Assembly: GCA_029582265.1 (NCBI GenBank)
Contig: CM055835.1
Coordinates: 7,493,500-7,557,499 of the forward strand
DNA from: Zoroaster sp. YZ-2022
Lineage: Eukaryota; Echinodermata; Asteroidea; Forcipulatida; Zoroasteridae
DNA length: 64,000 bases
Direction: 5' to 3'
Position numbers and translations under genes: made by a program. Under the pieces are notes generated by a model that was not told where the DNA came from, did no database searches, and saw only the letters and a list, made by a program, of their open reading frames with translations. Shown here piece after piece: positions 1 to 11,500 of this stretch (position 1 is the stretch's first letter; every line of letters begins with the position of its first letter).

Positions 1-1510
1 CAGTAAAATATTAAAAATATAAACGATCGTCCTATAAAGTATTAAATTAATTACTCATTCATAGATTCATTGTCTTAAATCATTCTGTAAAAAGTTGCCA
101 TGAGAAACCAAACCCGAAATCAAATTTATTAATTTTACATAAGGCCGTCACATTCATACTACTGCAAACTGACTCGAATGGGTTTTTCAGAAAAGTATTA
201 AAAATGTAAAATGTCGTCCAGTCAACATGAAAATTTCACAAGTATTAAATTAATTACTTGTTAATAGCTGCATCGCTTTTAATCGAATCAGAAACCCAAA
301 GTGTTATATGCACATATTCAAACATAACTACTGCATGCCACAAACTGATTCGAACAGACGTCCTATAAATCTTAACATTTCATAAGTATTATATTAATAA
401 CGCATTAATGGGTCGTCGCTTTAATTGAATCAATCCGTAAAATGAAACCCTCAGTATTGTAAAATACAAATCAACCTAAATTAGCGTGGATTTTGAGTAC
501 TCTTACACAGCCGTAATACACATTTATACCACTACATGCCACAAACTGATTCGAACGGGTTTTTCGCTGAATTATTAAAAATATAAACAGGCGTCCTATA
601 AGTGTGAAAATTACATAAGTATTAAATTAATTACTCGTTCATAGCTTCATCGCATTTAATCGAATCAATCCGTAAAATGGAGCCCTAGGAAACCCAAAAT
701 CCCAATCGACCCAAAGTGTCGATTTACGCACAGTCGTATGTGCATCTTCAAACTAGGTAACTACATCCCACAAAATGATTCGAACGGAGATTTCACAAAA
801 ATATAAACAGTAGTACTAAAATCTGACAATTTCACAGGTATTAAATTAATTACTCAACAATGGATTCATCGTCTTCAATTTAATCCATCTGTAAAAAGTA
901 GCCCTGAAAATAAAAATCGACCGGTAGTGTTGATTTTTTTGATGAATTCTACACAAGGCCGTTATCCGCACATTACTGCAAACTGATTCAAATAGGTTTT
1001 CAGAAATGTTTTAAAAATATAAAATGTCGTCCTATAAATCAAAAAAGTTCACAAGTCTTTAATTAATTACTAATTCATAGATTTGTCGTCTTCAATTGAA
1101 TCAATCTGTAAAATTAAACCTGAAAAAAAAATCTAAATCGACCCATATCAACCATCGACCCATGCTGCAAACTGATTTGAATGTTTTTTTTCAGAAAAAT
1201 ATTAAAAATATAAAAAGTCGTCTTATCAATATGAACATTTCACAAGTATTTAATTAATTACTTGTTTATAAATGCATTGCCCTTTCTTGCATTAATCTGG
1301 TTGGAGGGAGCGCTCAGAAACCAAAAATCTAAATTTACCCGAAGTGTTGATTTTACGCTCAGCCGTATACCTCGTGTACATATAGTAGCTGCACCACTAA
1401 TTCACAAACTGACTGGAAGTTGTTTTTTGTTGGTAAAATATAAAAAATACAAACGGTCGTCCTACGTACATGAAAATTTCACAAGTATTAAATTAAAACT
1501 TACCTTTTTG
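1..1510. repeat. Degenerate ~200-bp tandem satellite
   Basis: A block containing ttaaaaatataaa, cgtcctat, cacaagtattaaattaattac and cttcatcg-like words recurs near 10, 195, 355, 570, 800, 1010, 1200 and 1440. Spacing averages about 200 bp and the copies are strongly diverged. It continues off the left edge. It is AT-rich and I see no coding content. Confidence 0.75.
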
Positions 1511-2605
1511 TTGAGCGTACTTCAGTTTTACAGTTAAAATATCCTCCCAGCTTTACCCACTGAATGCAAACAGGGTAACTCATCCATGTCCAAATACAGC
1601 AGGTCCATCATCAACTTGGCCGGTACTAACATTTATTAACATTTGCCCAAGTTCAAGAAATTGAACATTACGGCTTACCCTTGGGACAGACTTCATTTTG
1701 AAATTATTTTTGTTTGTTTGTTTGCTGTTTTCAGAGATTAATATTAGCTCTGGTAAGAAATTATTAAAATGGGGAGACATTGTTGCCTGTTTAAATTGGA
1801 TCCAGGCACATCGTGGTCGCCGAACAATAAACAAAATAAAGTCTGTTTCGATCCTCTTTGCAGTGTTATTTGAGAACGCCATTATTGGATCTTCCACATT
1901 TATCAAATGCAGAAGTGCAGACTCCGCACTCATCAGCCAAGGGAAAATGACGTTTTATTGTCTCAACAGTAACTGAATAAACTTGAAGTAAATAAAGCGT
2001 TATTAACAATGTAAAACAAAATTATAAAAACGTGTTAAATCAAATGAAATGTTAAAACATGCTATAGCTCAATTAACAATATTTACCAAATTAGCAACAA
2101 CAGCATGTGCGAGATGGTTATTAGAATTATCATGTTGTTATTCTAGCACAAGGATTTTAGAATTAAAAATAAGAGGTATAAAATTGTTAATTCAAAAATG
2201 ATGAAGGTATTAATATTCCCTGGAATTAAGAGTAGAAATATGAGAAGGATATTGTCTTGTCAGTATGATTTGAAGCTTTGCATGGAATGCATGGTGTGAT
2301 GGATAATGATGACTAAAATTGCTGGTTACACCATGTGAAATAATATCTTCTGTGAAGATGTAGGCCTATGTGTAGTTCTGATAAGAACCGATTGTGGTGA
2401 GTCCAGAAGTCGGATGAAGTACACTGCTCGAAGCATTAACGGTTCTTATACAAACCACACTTATTCAAATACACCATACTCACCTAACGTACCGTAGTTT
2501 CGAGGTCCTCATATTTAGGGATTTTGCCTCAACAAAATTAATTATTACTGTTAATTGTGAAATGTCACTGTTAGTAACTAAACAAAAAATAAATAAATAT
2601 ACATA
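1511..2605. other. No gene recognised; part of a dispersed repeat
   Basis: Short open frames of 90-117 codons near 1580-1976 overlap on both strands and match no family I know. The stretch around 2310-2460 (ggttacaccatgtgaaa, agttctgataagaacc) is a diverged relative of the element also found at about 11990, 26611 and 32258. I found no exon that fits the gene downstream. Confidence 0.4.
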
Positions 2606-2825
2606 ACAGCAAAAGAAACGTCACCCCTAAAAATATTTATTATTTTCATTTTATAATTAATATAATTTGTTTAATGAAGAATATTATGAGCATGGAGTGT
2701 AACACGAACACAATGTGGCAAATTTGGTTGACCTCAAAATTCATCATGCATGACATTAGAGGACACATAAGCTAAACACGTTCTCAGACTTATCAAAATT
2801 TAGGGGGTGACGTTTCTTTTGCTGT
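2606..2825. mobile_element. TA-flanked MITE (220 bp)
   Basis: The ends are inverted repeats, ACAGCAAAAGAAACGTCACC on the left and its complement GGTGACGTTTCTTTTGCTGT on the right. A TA dinucleotide sits outside each end. There is no coding capacity. TA target and terminal repeats fit a Tc1/mariner-type non-autonomous element. Confidence 0.8.
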
Positions 2826-2837
2826 TATATAACAACA

Positions 2838-3433
2838 ATAAAAATAATTTAAAAAATTAAAAAATAAATAAATAAATAATTTTAAAAAATAAATAAAATT
2901 AATTAATTAATAAATATATGTAAATAAATAAAAATAAATAAATAAATAAATATAAATAAATATATAAATAAATCAATGTAAATGTAAATAAATAAATGGA
3001 AATGGAAATAAATAAATGGAAATGGAAATAACAAAATTAATTATGACTGTTAATTGTGAAATGTCACTGTTAATAAGTAAAAAATAAATAAATATAAATA
3101 ATAAAAAATAACAATAAAAATAATAAAAAATTTAAAAAAATATAAAAATAAATAACATAAAAAAATGAAATAATGAAATAAATAAATAAATTAATAAATA
3201 ACCAAATAAATAAATAACAAAATAATTTAAAACATTTTTTTTAAATAATAAATATATATAAATAAATAAATAAATATAAATAAATAAATAAATATAAATA
3301 AATATAAATAAATAAATAAATAAATGTAAATAAATGTAAATGTAAATAGATAAATGTAAATGTAAATGTAAATAAATAAATGTAAATGTAAATAAATAAA
3401 TGTAAATGTAAATAAATATAAATAAATAAATTA
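2838..3433. repeat. AAAT/TAAA-rich simple sequence
   Basis: About 600 bp of (AAAT)n, AAATAT and TGTAAA variants, almost free of G and C. It is low-complexity sequence. Confidence 0.95.
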
Positions 3434-3822
3434 GATAGCCGCTATGTAAGTTATCTTGTTCTTTTTGTTTGCCAAATTAAATGTCTTTGTAGCTGAAATA
3501 TAAACCCGATTGCTGCAGGTTGTTTTCTTTGTACAGCCGACTTAAAGAAACCTTTGTTTTCTGATAGCTAGTTCTACACGATCGGCATACGACAACAGAT
3601 TGACAAATCGGCCGGTCGACGTCATCCGCAAGCTCCAGACCAAACCCAGTGATCTCACGGACTCTCGCGTAATCTCGGTCTTTAACGCGTTCAGCTTATC
3701 GCGATATTGCGTTAAGTACATTTTCATGTTTTACACTAGCAGGCCACAACATGTCAGTGGTTATAAATCTGTGGAGTAAATGTCTCTAACCCTTTGTATA
3801 CTGTAGTCTTAATTCTCATTGT

Positions 3823-6800
3823 AGTCAACTAAAATAATATCTTTGTACGCCGACATAGGCCCTAACTCTCAATGTGTAGCTGACTTTAATAAATACTTTT
3901 GTCCTTTGTGAGCACCGACTTTACTAGCCCTTTGTACGCCGACTGAGTCTTTGTAGCCTAGTAACAAGAAATCTCTTTGTGGGCCGACTTAGTTTCTCTT
4001 TGTGCGCCGACAGAAATAATCTGTTAATTCGCCGACATCATTTTAGCTGGTTATAAGAAATCTCTTTGTACGCCGACTTCATTATCTTCAACATATTTAT
4101 TTCATTGTTCGCCTTGAAATACTGAGCGTAATCCCTTGATTTATGAATAAGAATTATGAGAAAAGAAATTATTACATCGATAGTAGCAGTCTCATTTTAT
4201 TATACTTTGGCCAGAGCTTTAAATATCTCTTGAAATTTTAAGTTTCGAAAGTATTTCCGAGTCCAATGAATATCCAAAACGGCGCTACGGTTGCTGTCCC
4301 CAGATCGTGATTACTTTGGTCTCCGTTGTATTCTCCTATACTCCGGCTACTATGATCTTTAATGCGTTCGCTAACGCGTTAGGCGTTCTCCCCATGGAAT
4401 AGTCAACTAAAATAATATCTTTGTACGCAGACATAGGCCCTAACTCTCAATGTGTAGCTGACTTTAATAAACACTTTTGTCCTTTGCGAGCACCGACTTT
4501 ACTATAGCCCTTTGTACGCCGACTGAGTCTTTGTAGCCTAGTAACAAGAAATCTCTTTGTGGGCCGACTTAGTTTCTCTTTGTGCGCCGACAGAAATAAT
4601 CTGTTAATTCGCCGACATCATTTTAGCTGGTTATAAGAAATCTCTTTGTACGCCGACTTCATTATCTTCAACATATTTATTTCATTGTTCGCCTTGAAAT
4701 ACTGAGCGTAATCCCTTGATTTATGAATAAGAATTATGAGAAAAGAAATTATTACATCGATAGTAGCAGTCTCATTTTATTATACTTTGGCCAGAGCTTT
4801 AAATATCTCTTGAAATTTTAAGTTTCGAAAGTATTTCCGAGTCCAATGAATATCCAAAACGGCGCTACGGTTGCTGTCCCCAGATCGTGATTACTTTGGT
4901 CTCCGTTGTATTCTCCTATACTCCGGCTACTATGATCTTTAATGCGTTCGCTAACGCGTTCGCTAACGCGTTCGCTAACGCGTTAGGCGTTCTCCCCATG
5001 GAATAGTCAACTAAAATAATATCTTTGTACGCAGACATAGGCCCTAACTCTCAATGTGTAGCTGACTTTAATAAACACTTTTGTCCTTTGTGAGCACCGA
5101 CTTTACTATAGCCCTTTGTACGCCGACTGAGTCTTTGTAGCCTAGTAACAAGAAATCTCTTTGTGGGCCGACTTAGTTTCTCTTTGTGCGCCGACTAAAA
5201 GATTCTATTAATTCGCTGACATCATTTTAGCTGGTTGTAAGAAATCTCTTTGTACGCCGACTTCATTATCTTCAACATATTTATTTCATTGTTCGCCTTG
5301 AAATACTGAGCGTAATCCCTTGATTTATGAATAAGAATTATGAGAAAAGAAATTATTACATCGATAGTAGCAGTCTCATTTTATTATACTTTGGCCAGAG
5401 CTTTAAATATCTCTTGAAATTTTAAGTTTCGAAAGTATTTCCGAGTCCAATGAATATCCAAAACGGCGCTACGGTTGCTGTCCCCAGATCGTGATTACTT
5501 TGGTCTCCGTTGTATTCTCCTATACTCCGGCTACTATGATCTTTAATGCGTTCGCTAACGCGTTCGCTAACGCGTTCGCTAACGCGTTCGCTAACGCGTT
5601 AGGCGTTAGGCGTTAGGCGTTAGGAAGGCTCCCCATGGAATAGTCAACTAAAATAATATCTTTGTACGCAGACATAGGCCCTAACTCTCAATGTGTAGCT
5701 GACTTTAATAAACACTTTTGTCCTTTGTGAGCACCGACTTTACTATAGCCCTTTGTACGCCGACTGAGTCTTTGTAGCCTAGTAACAAGAAATCTCTTTG
5801 TGGGCCGACTTAGTTTCTCTTTGTGCGCCGACTAAAAGATTCTATTAATTCGCTGACATCATTTTAGCTGGTTGTAAGAAATCTCTTTGTACGCCGACTT
5901 CATTATCTTCAACATATTTATTTCATTGTTCGCCTTGAAATACTGAGCGTAATCCCTTGATTTATGAATAAGAATTATGAGAAAAGAAATTATTACATCG
6001 ATAGTAGCAGTCTCATTTTATTATACTTTGGCCAGAGCTTTAAATATCTCTTGAAATTTTAAGTTTCGAAAGTATTTCCGAGTCCAATGAATATCCAAAA
6101 CGGCGCTACGGTTGCTGTCCCCAGATCGTGATTACTTTGGTCTCCGTTGTATTCTCCTATACTCCGGCTACTATGATCTTTAATGCGTTCGCTAACGCGT
6201 TCGCTAACGCGTTAGGCGTTAGGAAGGCTCCCCATGGAAGAGTCAACTAAAATAATATCTTTGTACGCAGACATAGGCCCTAACTCTCAATGTGTAGCTG
6301 ACTTTAATAAACACTTTTGTCCTTTGTGAGCACCGACTTTACTAGCCCTTTGTACGCCGACTGAGTCTTTGTAGCCTAGTAACAAGAAATCTCTTTGTGG
6401 GCCGACTTAGTTTCTCTTTGTGCGCCGACTAAAAGAATCTATTAATTCGCTGACATCATTTTAGCTGGTGATAAGAAATCTCTTTGTACGCCGACTTCAT
6501 TATCTTCAACATATTTATTTCATTGTTCGCCTTGAAATACTGAGCGTAATCCCTTGATTTATGAATAAGAATTATTATACTTTGGCCAGAGCTTTAAATA
6601 TCTCTTGAAATTTTAAGTTTCGAAAGTATTTCCGAGTCCAATGAATATCCAAAACGGCGCTACGGTTGCTGTCCCCAGATCGTGATCACTTTGGTCTCCG
6701 TTGTATTCTCCTAGTATACTCCGGCTACTATGATCTTTAACGCGTTCGCTAACGCGTTAGGGTTAACGCGTTAGGCGTTAGGAAGGCTCCCCATGGAATT
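3823..6800. repeat. Large tandem repeat, ~0.6-kb unit, five copies
   Basis: Units start with agtcaactaaaataatatct at 3823, 4401, 5005, 5642 and 6241 and are nearly identical. Each holds about eight scattered copies of a ctttgtacgccgact-like word. Each ends in a variable number of the 12-bp cgttcgctaacg and the 7-bp gcgttag, just before ccccatgg. Unit length (about 557 to 637 bp) varies mainly through these short terminal repeats. A related CpG-rich single-copy stretch lies just upstream (about 3530-3730). Confidence 0.92.
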
Positions 6801-6894
6801 AACAATTTATAAATGAAATGCTTAACGCGTTAAATCGAACGCGTTAGCGAACGCGTTAGTCACACTTAATTTCGATCAGTACTGTATGTACATA

Positions 6895-6975
6895 TGTACA
6901 GTAGTGTACTACATACAGTACATGTACATGTACATGTACATGCACATGCACATGCACATGTACATGCATGTATGT
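6895..6975. repeat. (CATGTA)n microsatellite
   Basis: Repeated tacatg/cacatg hexamers of about 80 bp abut the next MITE. Confidence 0.85.
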
Positions 6976-6976
6976 A

Positions 6977-7207
6977 CACTCACGGAATTAAAAAATGCAT
7001 CAACTTATATTTCTCAATAAATATGTATAACTTATATGCAGTGATAAATTGAAGCCATAATTGTACATAGCACTTTTATTGTGTCAGTATCATGTGAAAA
7101 TTTGCGCTCATAAATTGTTAACCTATGTTCTTATTTCTCACTGCAATAATCTGCTGTTGAAAAATATGTGAAATATTGGGATGATGCATTTTTAAATTCC
7201 GTGAGTA
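6977..7207. mobile_element. TA-flanked MITE (231 bp)
   Basis: The left end is CACTCACGGAATTAAAAAAT and the right end reads tgcatttttaaattccgtga followed by gta. They are inverted repeats of about 20 bp with TA outside both ends. There is no coding capacity. Confidence 0.75.
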
Positions 7208-7864
7208 TACATGGATCTGTGCATTGTGTACATGTGGGCTGGAGTTCAGATAGCTAATAAGCGGGACAAAGTTATGTGACAAAATTATTCCGACACTCCT
7301 TGATCAAGGCTACTATCAGGCATGTGAGATTTTTTTCCTTATTTGAATGCACCAGCGGTTGGATAATATACATAAAAAGTGGGATGTGGACTATAACAAG
7401 TTGAGTCATACAAGTTTCACAGACTGGCTTTGCGGTATGTAAGGAATACAGTAGACACATATGTATATAACAGCACAATACCTGAGGGATTTCAGATTTT
7501 TCCATGTTTTTATTTCAAGGGCACTCACATGCCTGTGCTATACTGTTATTGTTTATTTTGCAAAGAAGTACTGTCATAAATTGGTTCATGGTTATTCAGT
7601 TTGCAGGTACATGATACATACTGATTTACATATTTTGTATTGGTTTGGTTTGTGTGGGTTATGTAAATTATTGCAGTTCTGATAATAACAATATTGATTT
7701 TCTGTAAGTTTCAACTAGCCTGCTCTAATCTCTTGACGATGAGTACGCTAGTCAAAACATAGAGAAGATTACTATGCTTCTTTACAGAACCACAAATTCA
7801 CTTAGTGATTATTGAGATAAACCACATGGTGTTATTACAAACCAAACCAATAACGATATCCCAC
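7208..7864. other. Intron-like sequence, nothing recognised
   Basis: AT-rich unique sequence. Open frames of about 75 codons exist on both strands but lack family features or splice partners. The end (about 7810-7860) contains an accacatggtgtta word shared with other dispersed repeats here. Confidence 0.4.
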
Positions 7865-7872
7865 CATACAAT

Positions 7873-8413
7873 CAGTGGCGTAGCTATGGGCGGGCCAGGC
7901 AGGGCCTAGGCCTGCCCACTTCTTGTCTAGGCCCTGCCATTGCCAAATAAAGAAGCTTTTTGTATAACTTTTTTTTTTTTTTAAACGATTTATGTTGTTT
8001 GCATTCCTCTTCTATGTATGTTTGTGTGATATAGGCTACAGTGCATTTTATTTTATACTGTATACTTTAAAAAGGACAGGGGCTATCATGCTTGTAGGCT
8101 ACTGTTGCGTTCTTTATGAGCATGGCCTAAGGTGTCTCACAGCACATTTTGGCCTATGATTTAACGAATCAATTTAATGAAGTGAACCTTTTTACTAAAT
8201 GATTTGTGGCATTATGACTTTCCATGCGTTTCATGGTGTGTATCGTGATCTCCAATCCTTGTAAATATTGTGTGTGCGTGTGTGCGTCGGTCGCTGTTCC
8301 ACCGGCACAAACATAAATCGGCGCCCGTGTATGGATGGATTTATGGGTGAATTCTATGGCCCGTCCATTTTTACTCAGGCCCAGCCGAATCTTTATTTCT
8401 GGCTACGCCACTG
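7873..8413. mobile_element. Non-autonomous hAT-type element (541 bp) with 8-bp target duplication
   Basis: The ends are CAGTGGCGTAGC and GCTACGCCACTG. The flanking 8 bp catacaat occur at 7865-7872 and 8414-8421. An 8-bp duplication and a CAGTGGCGTAGC-type end are typical of hAT elements. No transposase is present. The right end is only 58 bp before exon e1. Confidence 0.9.
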
Positions 8414-8471
8414 CATACAATGCCTCAAATCTTTCATACATGTATTTGATATATTGGTCCATCATTGACAG

Positions 8472-8567
8472 GGTCTTCTAGAAGATTCTCAGCAGCAGCT
8501 TCAGAATAAAGATAAGATCATCCAAAGATTGACCAAAGGACTGCAAGACAAGGATCGCTTAGTACAG
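8472..8567 (+). CDS. CDK5RAP2/PDE4DIP-like: Exon e1 (96 nt, phase 0-0), coiled coil
   Basis: Acceptor ...ttgacag, donor |gttggt. It encodes 32 residues from GLLEDSQQQLQNKD to LQDKDRLVQ, an amphipathic heptad pattern. It is the first exon I can find. It starts in phase 0 without a Met context, so earlier exons lie outside the window or were missed. It is one of four exons of exactly 96 nt with a KD motif at the 3' end. Confidence 0.88.
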
Positions 8568-11500
8568 GTTGGTATAAGGGTGAACTCGGACACACTGATG
8601 CCATGTCATTGCCCATGCAAGAGATGGTTTATTTTGCAACAGGCAAAACTCACTCAGAGCACTGTTTGGATTTAAAATGCTCTCATTGCTAAGTGCAACA
8701 GAATCAACCTTCTTCCCACACATTTTGTGTATGTGTACACATTGTACAGTGTACCTTACTGCGTTATCCAGGCTTCATCTTAACACATTTTTGGAGTAAA
8801 CAAAGAATAAAATTGACTAGAGCAGAGCAGGACTTGAACCTATGACCTCCAGGTTATCGTACAAGTAATCTACCAACTGAGCTATCGTGCACAGTGTTGA
8901 CAGTCACCCAAGGTATCATTGTCCTTATCTGAACACATTAAACCCATACATGCTGTGTAGCTAGGCATCACGCCCAAAGTTGGGATGCTAAATTTGTAAT
9001 ATCTTGTGATTGGACTAAAACGGGGAAAAAATTGCAGCACATCACATCGGGACCACGGTTCCAAGCTGTTGCATTGTATTTTTGTGACCGAGTCCACTCT
9101 TACATACAGTAATTAGGATTCCAACTTTCATGCAAAAGTTACTTTTTGTATTCTCTTAGGACCAGACTAATTGTTTCTCTTTATTACTCCTTTTCTTGAA
9201 TGAAAAAAGATTTATGTATTCTAAGGCTGTGTGTTTTCAGTTATTTCAGGAACTGGATACCTGAAATTGGAAATCTTTAGATACTCATTCAGATACCTGT
9301 AAAAAAAATTGTAAAAACACGTAAATATTCCAGAATATGGGTCATTCCACGTAAAATCACACACTTTCCGAGGTCAATCTCACAGATTTTTTTTTTACTT
9401 TCTAGGTTTGTTTGATTGTATGAGAAAAACTCAAGAACTGAAATTTGAGTGTTTTTGGTCATGTGGTTTGTGAGTTACAGGTCGTTGAACTTTTGACCTT
9501 CCGTTTGACCTCCGGTTAGAATATCATAAGATTTTTAAAGTGATTTTTATGTTAAATGAAAAAGCTCTTATCACAAATTATCCACTTTGCAATTTGGAAA
9601 TTTAAAAAAAAAAATAAGCAAGTGATCAAGCAAAGTATACTTTGACCTTTGACCCCACGCGGGCCGCAAAATTAAAATTCATGAAATTCTGTCAAAGGCC
9701 CAAAGTATACTCATTGTGTATACCAAATATAAAAATGGGCTCTCAAGTAATTAATATAGGGTGTACTTTTAAAGATGTGCAGGGCACTCAAATTTCAGTT
9801 TTGGAGTTTTCTCATACAACTAAACAAACCTAGTAAGTAAAAAAAAAATCTGTGAGATTGACCTCAGAAAGTGTGTGATTTGACGTGGAATAACCCATAT
9901 ATGAAATACAAACACAAGTTTCTTTTGTTTTATTAGAGTCATTTTGTAAAATGGCTGTAAATGTGCCATACTCTATAAGGATCAAGAGATGTGTATAGAA
10001 ACCAACTTGAACAAGTTACTGCTTATTGCAAACATGAAATTTTCGTATCATGAAACAGAATATTCAGTCTTATGTGACAAAATTGTTGCTTTAGAAAAGT
10101 GTATACTGTGCAGAAATGTACTGACACAGATTATATATTTTGCTGCAAAGAATGTATGACATTTGTGTGTAGAATTCCAAGAGATGTAAACAATTTGATA
10201 TGTAAACATACTGATCATCTGAGTATATTTCCTTTGAATCATAACTTCAAGCTTATCGTTTCGCTTGCTATCTATTATTTGCCTAACGCCCTTTACTCTC
10301 TTGCAAAAACTTGCTATCCTATTTATACTTCTGACAAGTATACAGCCTAGATATAGTTGAAAACAATTTGACCAATAACAGCCATAGATTAAACAACTAC
10401 ATTTGATGCCCGCTGACCAATCACAGCTGAAACAGCTGCTACATTATTTACAGGCTCATACTGTGATTGGTCAAATGGCTTCCCAATGCAATTATATGGC
10501 ATTGATTTATCAGTTGGCTTTTCACTGAATTACGAGGCTAGCGTTTTATTGTGTATTGTTTGTAAAGATGATCAAGGTATACCGATTGAAATATGGAGTT
10601 GTTCTCTGAACCAACACACTATTACAACTTATTAGAATTATTACATGGTGCTACTGCAACACTTTCTCTTATTGTTTCCCACTATGCAAAGCTTCAAATA
10701 CTACTTACATTTTATGCACATTTATGTTTCACCCATTGTTTTTGACCAATGGAAAGATGAAAACAAAAAATAAGTTATTATATACTACTCAAAACAATTT
10801 AGGGAACACCGGAATAATCTCAGTTAAAGCAAGATCATTTATTTCAGATAAACACAATGTTTCACAGAATTGATGAGAAACAACTGCACAATGAAACAGA
10901 TGATAAAGGATGCATGTAGTGATTACACATTTCATGACATGACATGTGGGAGTGTCGTGGCCGAGCGGTCTAGCTTACCGGACTCAAGTTCTGGTGTTAG
11001 CAGCAGAATGTGGGTTCGAATCCCGGCCGTGACACTTGTGTCCTTGAGCAAGACACTTAACCATAATTGCTTCTCTCCACCCAGGGGTTAAATGGGTACC
11101 TGTGAGGGCAGAGTTGGTTGATTAGCCCTACATGCGCTGTAATGGCAGCAATTGAGATGTATACTCCCCAGGGAGATGAGATGGTTTTAGGAATGATTTA
11201 TGAGCCTTATGAGCAGGGGTAATGATATAATGCGCCTTGAGCACCACTTAGTTGGTGGATACGTGCGCTATATAAGTCCACACATTATTATTATTATTAC
11301 TGAAAGAGAGAGGGGGTTGCAAATGAAAATCCCGGTTCATGGAACATTTCAAACCTATTTGATGTTAAAAATCCGGTGTTCCCTAAATTGTTTTGAGTAG
11401 TATATATGCAAATGTTGCAAAAAGGAAATTGTATGTGAATGATCTTTATGCAAATGATCTTTATGTAAATGATCTTTATGTAAATGATCTTTATGTAAAT

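Noticed and set aside
1580..1976. Overlapping 92-117-codon frames on both strands
   Set aside because: No family similarity that I know, and no splice partner in phase with e1.
3542..3727. Small CpG-rich minus-strand frame (61 codons)
   Set aside because: No recognisable domain, no splice context, and it borders a satellite block. Kept only as a note.
8824..8890. Working tRNA gene on the minus strand
   Set aside because: A and B boxes are present but the acceptor stem does not pair, so it is a tRNA-derived relic.
10949..11040. tRNA-Leu/Ser gene
   Set aside because: The tRNA-like head is followed by the same body and TTA tail in at least five other places, which makes it a SINE.
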